Positions 4,658 through 10,891 of a stretch of DNA of 10,891 bases are shown one piece after another. This DNA comes from JBKHDT01 sp049974825 (GTDB taxonomy: Bacteria > Pseudomonadota > Gammaproteobacteria > Halothiobacillales > Halothiobacillaceae). Below the pieces are notes generated by a model. The model was not told the DNA's origin and did not search any database. It worked only from the letters and a program-made list of their open reading frames with translations. The stretch lies in assembly GCA_049974825.1 (NCBI GenBank), contig JBNGDJ010000085.1, forward strand, positions 1 through 10,891, read 5' to 3'. Numbering within the stretch: the first letter of the stretch is position 1; each line of letters opens with the position of its first letter. Position numbers and translations under genes: made by a program.

Positions 4658-7600
4658 ATGACAACAGAATGCAAGAAGCCCTGGCGCGTCACCATCCGGG
4701 TCACCGTGGTCAGCATGTTCCTGGCGATCACCACGATCACCGCGGCCGTGGCCATTGCGCTGCAGTTTTACTTCAGTGCCGATCTTGCCGAGGGCTCGGC
4801 GCGTTCGGTCTATGCGCAGACAGCCGAGCGCACCCGCGAATATCTGGCAGCCGTTGATGCCCGCGCCACCGTCGAAGCCCGCATGCTGGCCGCCCGGCAG
4901 GATCTGGTTCGGGATGGTCGCCCGACCGCGTCGCTGCAACAGCGCCTGGCGGAAACGCTGCGGCGCAACTCAAGCTTTTACGCGGCCTACCTGGGGTTCG
5001 ACAACGGGGATCTGTACCAGCTGGTGAACCTCGACAGTGGCGTGCGTGTGCGCGAGCAATTCGAGGCCCTGCCACTTGATCGCTGGGTGATGATCACGAT
5101 CACCAAAGGCACTGACGGGCGCAAGCGGCTGCTGACCTATCTTGACGAGGACCTTCAGCCACGGGCCACGCGCAGCGAGAGCACCGGCTACCGGGCCGAC
5201 CGCCGCCCCTGGTTTGTTCCGGAGGGGATCGAAGGTGTCCAGAAAACCGAGCCGTACCTGTTCGAGCATCTGCAGTCGCCCGGGCGAACCTACTCCATGC
5301 GGCTGGAAGATGGCACGGCCGTGCTTGGCATCGACATTGCCCTGACGTCGCTCTCGTCTCGCCTGGCAAGCCAGAAGACTGGCCCGGAGAGTCGGCTGTA
5401 CTTGTTCCAGCCGGATGGCGCCCTGATTGCCTCCAGCGAACAGGAGGCGCCGTCGCTGACCGTACCGCCGGCGGTGCCGCTGCGCCTGTCGCCCGAGGAA
5501 GCCGCTGCCGTGGCGGCGCAGCCGGTGCTGGTGGTATCCAACGAACTGGACTGGCCGCCTTTTGACTTTGCCGTATCGGGTGCCCCCCGGGGCTATGCCA
5601 TCGACACCCTGGCGCTGGTTTCCCGGATGACCGGCCTGCGCCTTCGTTACGTCAACGGCTATGACTGGCCCGAGCTTCAGGCGATGTTCGAGTCGGGGCG
5701 TCTGGACCTGATCCATCCGGTGCTCGCTACCGAGGCGAACGCGGCGCTGGGTATCCTGACCCGATCTTTCGTGGACGCGCCGTTTGGGGTACTCACCCGC
5801 CGCGGTGCCGAGCCGGTACGCGAGATCAGTCAGCTTTTCGGCAAGCGGGTCGCCATTCCGGCCGGCTGGTCGAGCGTGGACCGTTTTCGAAAACTCTTTC
5901 CCCGAATCGAGATCGTCGAAGTCCCCGGAACCCGGGGTCTGTTCGCGGCGGTGCGTGACGGGGACGTGGATGCGGGGATCGATACGGCGGCGCCGCTGCG
6001 ATACAACGCCCGCCAATTCTTTGCCGAGGATGTTGCCATCCATGCCCCACTGGATTTCGGGTCGGCCGAAGTGCCGACGGGGCTGCACTTTCTGCTTCAC
6101 CCCAGGGTGGCGGATCTCAAGCCGATTTTCGACCGGGCGCTGTCGGCCATCACGCTTGCCCAGCGTGAAGCCCTGAAAACCAAGTGGTTGCTGACTCATC
6201 CGGAACTCGGGCCGCAGCGGACCACGGTGCCGCATCCCGAGCTGGTGGCCCTGACGCGCGACAAGGCGAACGTGGGGCAGTTGCACGAGCTGTCGCTGGA
6301 CGGGGTCGACACCTATGTCTTTCTCGAATCGGTCGGTATGACCGGCGAGGATCCGGACTATCTGGCCGTGGTGACACCACGCGCGACCGTGCTTGGCCCG
6401 GCGCTTGCGCAAGTCCGTCATGCAGTGTTGATTACGGCGGCGTTTTTGCTGCTCGTCCTGCCCCTGTCCTGGTGGCTGGCGCGTTTTATTGTCCGGCCCG
6501 TCCGGCAGCTGGCCCGGGAGAATGACAAGATTCGGGATCGGCACTACGGGGATCTGGTGCAGGTGCACAGCCGCATCGTGGAAATCGACGACCTGGGTGA
6601 ATCAATGATTCGGATGGGGCGCGCCATCGAGCGTCATGTCCACGAGCAGCAGGCGCTCATGGATTCCTTCGTGGAGCTGATCGCCCAGGCCATTGACCAG
6701 AAGTCACCCTACACAGGCGGGCATTGCCGGCGCGTGCCGGAACTGGCCATGCTGCTTGCCCGCAAGGCCGAGCAAAGCGACGAGGCTCCCTTCGATACCT
6801 TTGGTTTCAGGGACGAGAACGCCTGGCGGGAATTCAGGATCGGCGCCTGGCTGCACGACTGCGGCAAGATCACCACGCCGGAGCATATCGTCGACAAGGG
6901 TGCCAAGCTTGAGACCATCCACAACCGCATCCATGAAATTCGTACCCGCTTCGAGGTGCTTCATCGCGATGCGACCATCCGTTACCTGCAGCGCTGCCTG
7001 GCCGACCCGGAGGATGAGCCGGATGCCCGCGCCGAACGCGAATCGGCGCAACAGCGTCTTCAGGAAGACTTCTGGTTTGTGGCCGGCTGCAATGACGGGC
7101 AGATGCCCATCGATGACGCCGCGCTGCAACGGCTGGACGCGCTTGGTCAGATCACATGGCAACGACATTTCGATGACCGGCTCGGGCTGACCCCGCTGGA
7201 AAAGGCGCGTCGCGGCGAAACGGCCGAGCCGCTGCCGGCAACGGAGCCGCTGCTTGCCGACAAGCCCTGGCACATCATCGAGCGCCCCGAGCCGCCGGAC
7301 TATGATCCGCGCCTCGGCATTCGCATGACCGTCCCCGAGCATCTTTACAACCTGGGGGAGCTGTACAACCTCAAGGTGGCCCGAGGCACCCTGACGCCGG
7401 AGGATCGGTTCAAGATCCAGGAGCACATCATCGGAACCATCCGGATGCTCGACCAGCTGCCGCTGCCCGACGAGCTGGCCAGAGTCCCGCGGTATGCGTC
7501 GACGCACCACGAGACGCTCGACGGTCGTGGCTACCCCCGGGGCCTGACGGCGGAGGATCTTTCCATCCCCGAGCGGATCATGATCCTGGCCGATATCTTC

Positions 7601-7813
7601 GAGGCACTCACCGCCGCCGATCGGCCCTACAAGTCGGCCATGCCGGTCAGCGAGGCCATCGAGATTCTCCACCGCATGGTTGCAGACAAACACGTCGACC
7701 GCGACGTGTTTGTCCTGTTCCTCAAAAGCGGAGCCTATCTTGAGTACGCCCGGAACTACCTTGATGAATCCCAGATCGACGAAGTGCCGCTGGCCCGCTA
7801 TATCGCCGACTAG
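4658..7813 (+). CDS. HD-GYP c-di-GMP phosphodiesterase receptor with Cache and SBP_bac_3 sensor domains
   Basis: A 1051-residue inner-membrane sensor. In order: helix 1 (about 13-37); periplasmic Cache-like region (about 40-280); SBP_bac_3-like amino-acid-binding domain (about 289-512, opening VLVVSNELDWPPFDF); a return to Cache-like sequence (about 513-587, LDGVDTYVFLESVGM and DYLAVVTPRATVLGPAL); helix 2 (about 590-612); a linker that looks like HAMP (about 613-665); and HD-GYP. The catalytic signature is intact: H689 (GGHCRRV), H733-D734 (HDCGK), H923 (QEHIIG) and H950-H951-E952 with D955 and GYP 958-960. H733 and H923 are about 190 residues apart, against about 29 in usual HD-GYP domains, so an insert of about 160 residues (about 752-908) lies within the domain. 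It likely hydrolyses c-di-GMP in response to a periplasmic ligand. Start: ATG 4658 chosen over in-frame TTG 4634; both have weak ribosome-binding sites. It appears to be transcribed alone. Confidence 0.9.
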   Translation: MTTECKKPWRVTIRVTVVSMFLAITTITAAVAIALQFYFSADLAEGSARSVYAQTAERTREYLAAVDARATVEARMLAARQDLVRDGRPTASLQQRLAETLRRNSSFYAAYLGFDNGDLYQLVNLDSGVRVREQFEALPLDRWVMITITKGTDGRKRLLTYLDEDLQPRATRSESTGYRADRRPWFVPEGIEGVQKTEPYLFEHLQSPGRTYSMRLEDGTAVLGIDIALTSLSSRLASQKTGPESRLYLFQPDGALIASSEQEAPSLTVPPAVPLRLSPEEAAAVAAQPVLVVSNELDWPPFDFAVSGAPRGYAIDTLALVSRMTGLRLRYVNGYDWPELQAMFESGRLDLIHPVLATEANAALGILTRSFVDAPFGVLTRRGAEPVREISQLFGKRVAIPAGWSSVDRFRKLFPRIEIVEVPGTRGLFAAVRDGDVDAGIDTAAPLRYNARQFFAEDVAIHAPLDFGSAEVPTGLHFLLHPRVADLKPIFDRALSAITLAQREALKTKWLLTHPELGPQRTTVPHPELVALTRDKANVGQLHELSLDGVDTYVFLESVGMTGEDPDYLAVVTPRATVLGPALAQVRHAVLITAAFLLLVLPLSWWLARFIVRPVRQLARENDKIRDRHYGDLVQVHSRIVEIDDLGESMIRMGRAIERHVHEQQALMDSFVELIAQAIDQKSPYTGGHCRRVPELAMLLARKAEQSDEAPFDTFGFRDENAWREFRIGAWLHDCGKITTPEHIVDKGAKLETIHNRIHEIRTRFEVLHRDATIRYLQRCLADPEDEPDARAERESAQQRLQEDFWFVAGCNDGQMPIDDAALQRLDALGQITWQRHFDDRLGLTPLEKARRGETAEPLPATEPLLADKPWHIIERPEPPDYDPRLGIRMTVPEHLYNLGELYNLKVARGTLTPEDRFKIQEHIIGTIRMLDQLPLPDELARVPRYASTHHETLDGRGYPRGLTAEDLSIPERIMILADIFEALTAADRPYKSAMPVSEAIEILHRMVADKHVDRDVFVLFLKSGAYLEYARNYLDESQIDEVPLARYIAD

Positions 7814-7839
7814 AAATGTCGTGAAGGTCGGGTTTTTTT
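7806..7839 (+). terminator. weak terminator at the end of the HD-GYP gene
   Basis: A short stem CCGAC (7806-7810) / GTCGG (7827-7831), overlapping the stop codon (7811-7813), is followed by a run of seven T residues (7833-7839). A competing smaller stem, CGAC (7807-7810) / GTCG (7818-7821), is possible. The T-run runs straight into the putative -10 of the next gene. Confidence 0.4.
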
Positions 7840-7846
7840 GTATACT
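7818..7846 (+). promoter_or_regulatory. putative promoter of the SprT-like gene
   Basis: TATACT at 7841-7846 is a good sigma-70 -10 box, about 94 bp upstream of the SprT-like start. No TTGACA-like hexamer lies at 17 bp (7818-7823 reads GTCGTG), so the -35 is poor or absent. The assignment rests on the -10 and on the terminator-like T-run just before it. Confidence 0.35.
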
Positions 7847-7939
7847 GGATTCCTCTTTTCGTCAGTTATTGATGGGTGAATCGGGCGCCAGTGCCGGGGG
7901 CATCATGGCCTGTCCGAGCACTGCCCCGGGATACACGCC

Positions 7940-8728
7940 ATGGATTTTCAGGAGCCAGCCGACGACTTGACCCGCACGCCAACGCTGCAGATGTATGCCA
8001 GTCTTCAGCGCGCCTTCGATCATTTCAATCAGGCCCTGTTTGAAGGGGCGTTGCCACACTGCCTGATTACCCTGCGCAGTTCCAACCGGCATCGGGGGTA
8101 TCATCACGCCGAGCGTTTCATCTCCGCCGAAGGAAAAACCGTGCACGAGCTCGGGCTGCATCCGGGGTTCTTCACCCTCATGTCGGCCGAGGTCGCGCTG
8201 TCGACGCTGGTGCACGAAATGGTGCATCACTGGCAGGAGTGCTTCGGCAAGCCGAGCCGGTCCAATGCCCACAACCGTGAATGGGTGGCCAAGATGGAGT
8301 CCCTGGGGTTGGTGCCCACCAGTACCGGTCTTCCAGGGGGTACGCAGACCGGGCGACGGGTCACCCATTTCATTCAGCCGGACGGGCCCTATCACCAGGC
8401 CTGCCGGGAACTGCTGGCAGAGGGGTTTGCCCTGCCGTGGTTCGACCGCCACGTGCCGGCGGACCCTGAAACGGTCAACGAAACCCGGGAGGCGCTGGCC
8501 GCCGAGGGGCTTGCAATCGCGGACAGCCCCCCGCCGCTGGAGCAGTTTCCGCCGCTGGAGCCGGAGGGGGGTGGGGAGGCACCACCGCCGATCTTTACGC
8601 CCCCGCCACGCAAGCCGACTCCGCCCCGACTGCGCATGACCTGCCCGGAATGCGAGGCACGCGCCTGGACAGAGCCGGACAATGAGCTGATCTGCGGGCT
8701 GTGCAAGGTGACGATGATCTCCGGCTGA
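7940..8728 (+). CDS. SprT-like zinc metalloprotease-domain protein
   Basis: A 262-residue soluble protein. The SprT-like domain (about 15-170) has the zinc-peptidase signature HEMVH (H92, E93, H96), and NAHNREW supplies the likely third ligand, H111. A proline/glutamate-rich low-complexity linker (about 196-229) leads to a C-terminal zinc ribbon with C235/C238 (CPEC) and C252/C255 (CGLC). The zinc-ribbon arrangement recalls SprT and Spartan-type proteins, where the eukaryotic member cuts DNA-protein crosslinks; bacterial SprT function is poorly defined, so a DNA-repair role is only an inference. The methyltransferase gene begins 83 bp downstream on the same strand. Start: ATG at 7940 with a weak GGGAT upstream; ATG 7991 (residue 18) is an alternative that would still keep the whole catalytic domain. 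Confidence 0.82.
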   Translation: MDFQEPADDLTRTPTLQMYASLQRAFDHFNQALFEGALPHCLITLRSSNRHRGYHHAERFISAEGKTVHELGLHPGFFTLMSAEVALSTLVHEMVHHWQECFGKPSRSNAHNREWVAKMESLGLVPTSTGLPGGTQTGRRVTHFIQPDGPYHQACRELLAEGFALPWFDRHVPADPETVNETREALAAEGLAIADSPPPLEQFPPLEPEGGGEAPPPIFTPPPRKPTPPRLRMTCPECEARAWTEPDNELICGLCKVTMISG

Positions 8729-8797
8729 GCTTGCCCCGGTTTCGGCCGTTGGTTGCGGGACGGCCTGAACCCCGACGGCGCTGTCGTCGATGACTCT

Positions 8798-8804
8798 GGA
8801 GGAG
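8798..8804 (+). promoter_or_regulatory. strong ribosome-binding site fixing a GTG start
   Basis: GGAGGAG lies 7 nt upstream of the GTG at 8812, the best Shine-Dalgarno in the window. It fixes this GTG as the methyltransferase start; the next in-frame ATG (codon 15) has no such site. Confidence 0.75.
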
Positions 8805-8811
8805 CGCGATT

Positions 8812-9435
8812 GTGCGCGGGATTGAACACATACCCTGGGCCTATGATGCCGGGATGAGCGTTTTCGATGCGATGGGCCTGTCGCGCTGGCGTGCCTGCGT
8901 GGTCGCGGGCGTCACCGGCCGGGTGCTGGAGATCGGCTGCGGCACGGGGAGGACCCTGTCGTATTACGGACCACAGGCCTCGGTGGTGGGAATTGATCCG
9001 GACCGCGCGGCCCTGCATCGGGCCGGGCGCCGGCGCTCACAGACGCCCCTGGTCACCGGGCGGGCGGAAACCCTGCCCTTTGCCGATGGCAGCTTCGATG
9101 TCGTGGTGACCAGTCTCTGTTTCTGCAGCGTGGACGATGTGGTGGCCGGGTTGGCCGAGGTCCATCGAGTTCTGCACCCACAGGGGCAGCTTCGCATGCT
9201 TGAGCATGTCCGTGCCCGCAGTCCGCTTTGGGCGAAGCTGCAGGATGCCCTGCATCCCGGCTGGCAGGCGGTCAGCGGGGGATGTCGGCTCAACCGGGAC
9301 ACCGAGGCCGCAGTGCGTGCCGCCGGCTTTGTGGTGGACGAGCAGACCCGCCTGGCCCGCGGCATCATGCGTTGTTTTCGTGCGCACAGGGGCGGGCCCG
9401 AGGCAGTCGAGCAGGGGAGTCGCGGCACGCCATGA
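8812..9435 (+). CDS. class I SAM-dependent methyltransferase (Methyltransf_11 type)
   Basis: A 207-residue Rossmann-fold methyltransferase. Motif I is VLEIGCGTG (38-46), the acidic residue after strand 2 is in GIDPD (60-64), motif II region is AETLPFADGSFDVVV (85-99), and motif III region is LHPQGQLRMLEHV (121-133). The C-terminal GGCRLNRDTEAAVRAAGF (156-173) resembles small UbiE/PmtA-like methyltransferases that act on lipids or quinones, but the substrate is not determined. It lies between the SprT-like gene (83 bp upstream) and the HhH membrane protein (51 bp downstream), all on the plus strand, so co-transcription is likely; a shared function is not shown. The GTG start is supported by the GGAGGAG site at 8798-8804. 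Confidence 0.85.
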   Translation: MRGIEHIPWAYDAGMSVFDAMGLSRWRACVVAGVTGRVLEIGCGTGRTLSYYGPQASVVGIDPDRAALHRAGRRRSQTPLVTGRAETLPFADGSFDVVVTSLCFCSVDDVVAGLAEVHRVLHPQGQLRMLEHVRARSPLWAKLQDALHPGWQAVSGGCRLNRDTEAAVRAAGFVVDEQTRLARGIMRCFRAHRGGPEAVEQGSRGTP

Positions 9436-9486
9436 GACAGGCCCCGGTTTGATCCACTGGGGCAGCAGGGACTTGCGGGTTTCGTG

Positions 9487-10731
9487 ATGTCGTTTCTGAA
9501 TATCGGCAAGAAGGACGAATACGGGCGGCAGCGGCGCATCGAGCACCGGGGCCGCTTCCTGCGTGCAAGCCGGACCGGCGGCGTGGCCCTGCGCGCGCAG
9601 GCGAAGGTTGCCGGACTGACCCTGAGCGGGAACACCAGCCACGGGCTGCGCGTGTCCGCCACGCCGCTTCGCAATACGCAGGTCGCCTTGCAGAACGGGC
9701 GATTTATCCTCAGGGGGCGCTATGGTCGCGGGCCGACCAAGCTGAACCTTTCCAAGTCGGGCGTGACGGTCTCAACCCGCAATGCGCTGGGCACTTTCAA
9801 CTGGGTCAAGCCAAATCGCTCGTCGGCGAAGATTGCCGGCATTCAGTGGCGCGGCAAGACCGCGGCCAACATGCAGGTCGCCTACATGGCCGTGCTGGCC
9901 GTCGTATCCCTGGTCCAGCTGGTGCTGCTGCTCTCGGTGCGGCTGGTTCGGATCCTGATGGCGCTGGCAGGCGGTATCTCTCGACTGGTCGCCGCGATGC
10001 CCGCAATGGTGGCCGAGGGGCACCGTCGCTGGCGCAATGGCCGGCTCGAGCGACAGTTCCCGTCGTTCAGGCGTGGTGCGCCCTGGCAGCCCTCGGACCT
10101 GCAGGTGGCCTCGGCCCTGGTCATGACCCACTGGGGGCGGGGGCGTTCGGTGAGGCGGGCACCCGTCATGATGGGTGAAACGGCGAGCGAAATGCCGGAC
10201 TGCTCCCTGCTGAATACCTGGCCTGATCGGGTCGAGCCGATGCGCTGGCGGGTCGGCCGCTGGGAGGCCCGGGCCGGGAAAAAGCGCACTGGACACCTGG
10301 CCCGGATGGCCTGGCTGGGGCGTGAGGCAGCCCGTCATCTCGATGCCGACCAGCGGGTGGCGCTGGCCTTCGCGCTGGATGACTGCGCGCGGGCTCAGGG
10401 TGCGCGGACCAATCTGCAGGATCAGCTGCTCGAAGTGTTCTGCGACTTCGCCGGCTTGCTTTTCGAACTGCCGGATGAGCCACTGTCGGAAGAAGATCCC
10501 GAGCAGTCACCCGAGCCGCCTTCGATGGACCCGCCATCGCGCAGGCGCCCGCTTGTGGACCTGAACCGGGCCTCGCCCGAGGAACTGGAATCCATTCCGC
10601 ATATCGGGCCGGAGCGCGCCCAGGAAATCATCCAGATGCGGCCGATCCGACGGTTGGAGGAGCTGAGGGCCATCGACGGGATCGGCCCGCAGAGGCTGGC
10701 CGAGATCGAGGCCTACGGCGTCATGCTGTAA
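9487..10731 (+). CDS. membrane protein with DUF4236-like N-terminus and ComEA-like helix-hairpin-helix C-terminus
   Basis: I do not recognise this 414-residue protein as a whole. Residues 1-128 are basic and beta-rich and hold two similar stretches, GLTLSGNTSHGLRVSA (43-58) and KLNLSKSGVTVST (85-97); the second resembles the core of DUF4236 (LNLSKSG). A hydrophobic segment at about 129-175 could form one or two membrane helices. A cytoplasmic-type region with conserved-looking Trp/Arg (about 180-325) has no family I can name. It is followed by an acidic, proline-rich linker (about 330-352). The C-terminus (357-414) is a pair of helix-hairpin-helix motifs, DLNRASPEELESIPHIGPERA and LRAIDGIGPQRLAEI, as in ComEA-type DNA-binding proteins. 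It is 51 bp downstream of the methyltransferase. Start: ATG 9487 preferred; the adjacent GTG 9484 is equally possible, and the ribosome-binding site is weak. Confidence 0.75.
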   Translation: MSFLNIGKKDEYGRQRRIEHRGRFLRASRTGGVALRAQAKVAGLTLSGNTSHGLRVSATPLRNTQVALQNGRFILRGRYGRGPTKLNLSKSGVTVSTRNALGTFNWVKPNRSSAKIAGIQWRGKTAANMQVAYMAVLAVVSLVQLVLLLSVRLVRILMALAGGISRLVAAMPAMVAEGHRRWRNGRLERQFPSFRRGAPWQPSDLQVASALVMTHWGRGRSVRRAPVMMGETASEMPDCSLLNTWPDRVEPMRWRVGRWEARAGKKRTGHLARMAWLGREAARHLDADQRVALAFALDDCARAQGARTNLQDQLLEVFCDFAGLLFELPDEPLSEEDPEQSPEPPSMDPPSRRRPLVDLNRASPEELESIPHIGPERAQEIIQMRPIRRLEELRAIDGIGPQRLAEIEAYGVML

Positions 10732-10772
10732 GTGGTTTTTGCGGGAGTACAGCGTGCCAGAAACGGGATGCC

Positions 10773-10799
10773 GAACGGGGCCTGTCAAGGGCCCCGTTC
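10773..10799 (+). terminator. GC-rich hairpin downstream of the HhH membrane protein
   Basis: A perfect 10-bp inverted repeat, GAACGGGGCC (10773-10782) and GGCCCCGTTC (10790-10799), with a 7-nt loop, 42 nt after the stop codon. There is no T-tract, so termination would not be classically intrinsic. It may be an end stem or a part of the neighbouring repeat. Confidence 0.45.
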
Positions 10800-10842
10800 A
10801 ATGGCATCCGCCTTGTGCGTTGGGGGCGCCACGCTCAGGTCA

Positions 10843-10891
10843 GGGAACCTGAAGCATTCTCGAGGAGATTTCCTCGAGACAGGCGCCGTGC
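10843..10891 (+). repeat. intergenic repeat fragment E, running off the window
   Basis: GGGAACCTGAAGCATTC (10843-10859) matches 585-601 in copy A at 16 of 17 positions. It is followed by a different but equally good stem in the same place, CTCGAGGA (10859-10866) / TCCTCGAG (10871-10878). The sequence after it continues to the window end, so the copy may extend beyond. Confidence 0.6.

Noticed and set aside
4970..6568. 532-codon minus-strand open frame inside the HD-GYP gene
   Set aside because: Composition is Arg/Gln/His/Pro-rich without domains, and the opposite strand codes for well-defined sensor and catalytic domains.
6704..7693. 329-codon minus-strand open frame opposite the HD-GYP catalytic domain
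   Set aside because: No recognisable motif; the plus strand has the complete HD-GYP signature.

Overview
The window is GC-rich, densely coded bacterial DNA. The protein families (SbtA-type bicarbonate permease, a CbbR-like LysR regulator, a FemAB-like protein of the COG3146 type, a large HD-GYP receptor) suggest a gammaproteobacterium that fixes CO2, for example a sulfur-oxidising or purple-sulfur relative. This placement is inferred from family content; there is no rRNA or other taxonomic marker here.

Left part (1-2937): an inorganic-carbon uptake module. On the minus strand lie an sbtA-type sodium/bicarbonate symporter gene (771-1763) and, downstream of it, a short PII-like gene of the SbtB/CPII type (101-391). 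A LysR-type regulator resembling CbbR/CmpR (2029-2937) is divergent from sbtA, across an AT-rich control region. The regulator probably senses carbon or energy metabolites and controls sbtA; the PII-like protein probably gates the transporter. Unusually, sbtA and the PII-like gene are separated by 379 bp, most of it two diverged tandem copies of a hairpin-rich repeat of about 155 bp.

Middle (2938-4657): a further repeat copy, then a minus-strand FemAB-like/GNAT-fold gene (3035-4297) whose stop codon lies inside that repeat. A geneless 360-bp stretch follows, with a plus-strand rho-independent terminator and an inverted repeat fragment.

Right part (4658-10731), all plus strand: a very large membrane receptor with a Cache-like sensor, an inserted periplasmic SBP_bac_3 domain, a linker that looks like HAMP, and an HD-GYP c-di-GMP phosphodiesterase domain split by an insert of about 160 residues. 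After it come a SprT-like zinc metalloprotease with a C-terminal zinc ribbon, a class I SAM methyltransferase, and an unrecognised membrane protein that joins a DUF4236-like N-terminus to a ComEA-like helix-hairpin-helix C-terminus. The window ends in another fragment of the hairpin repeat.

No tRNA, rRNA, CRISPR array, transposase or phage gene is visible. The least explained features are the intergenic repeat family and its placement inside the sbtA/PII-like unit, the two domain insertions in the HD-GYP receptor, and the DUF4236-like/HhH fusion.
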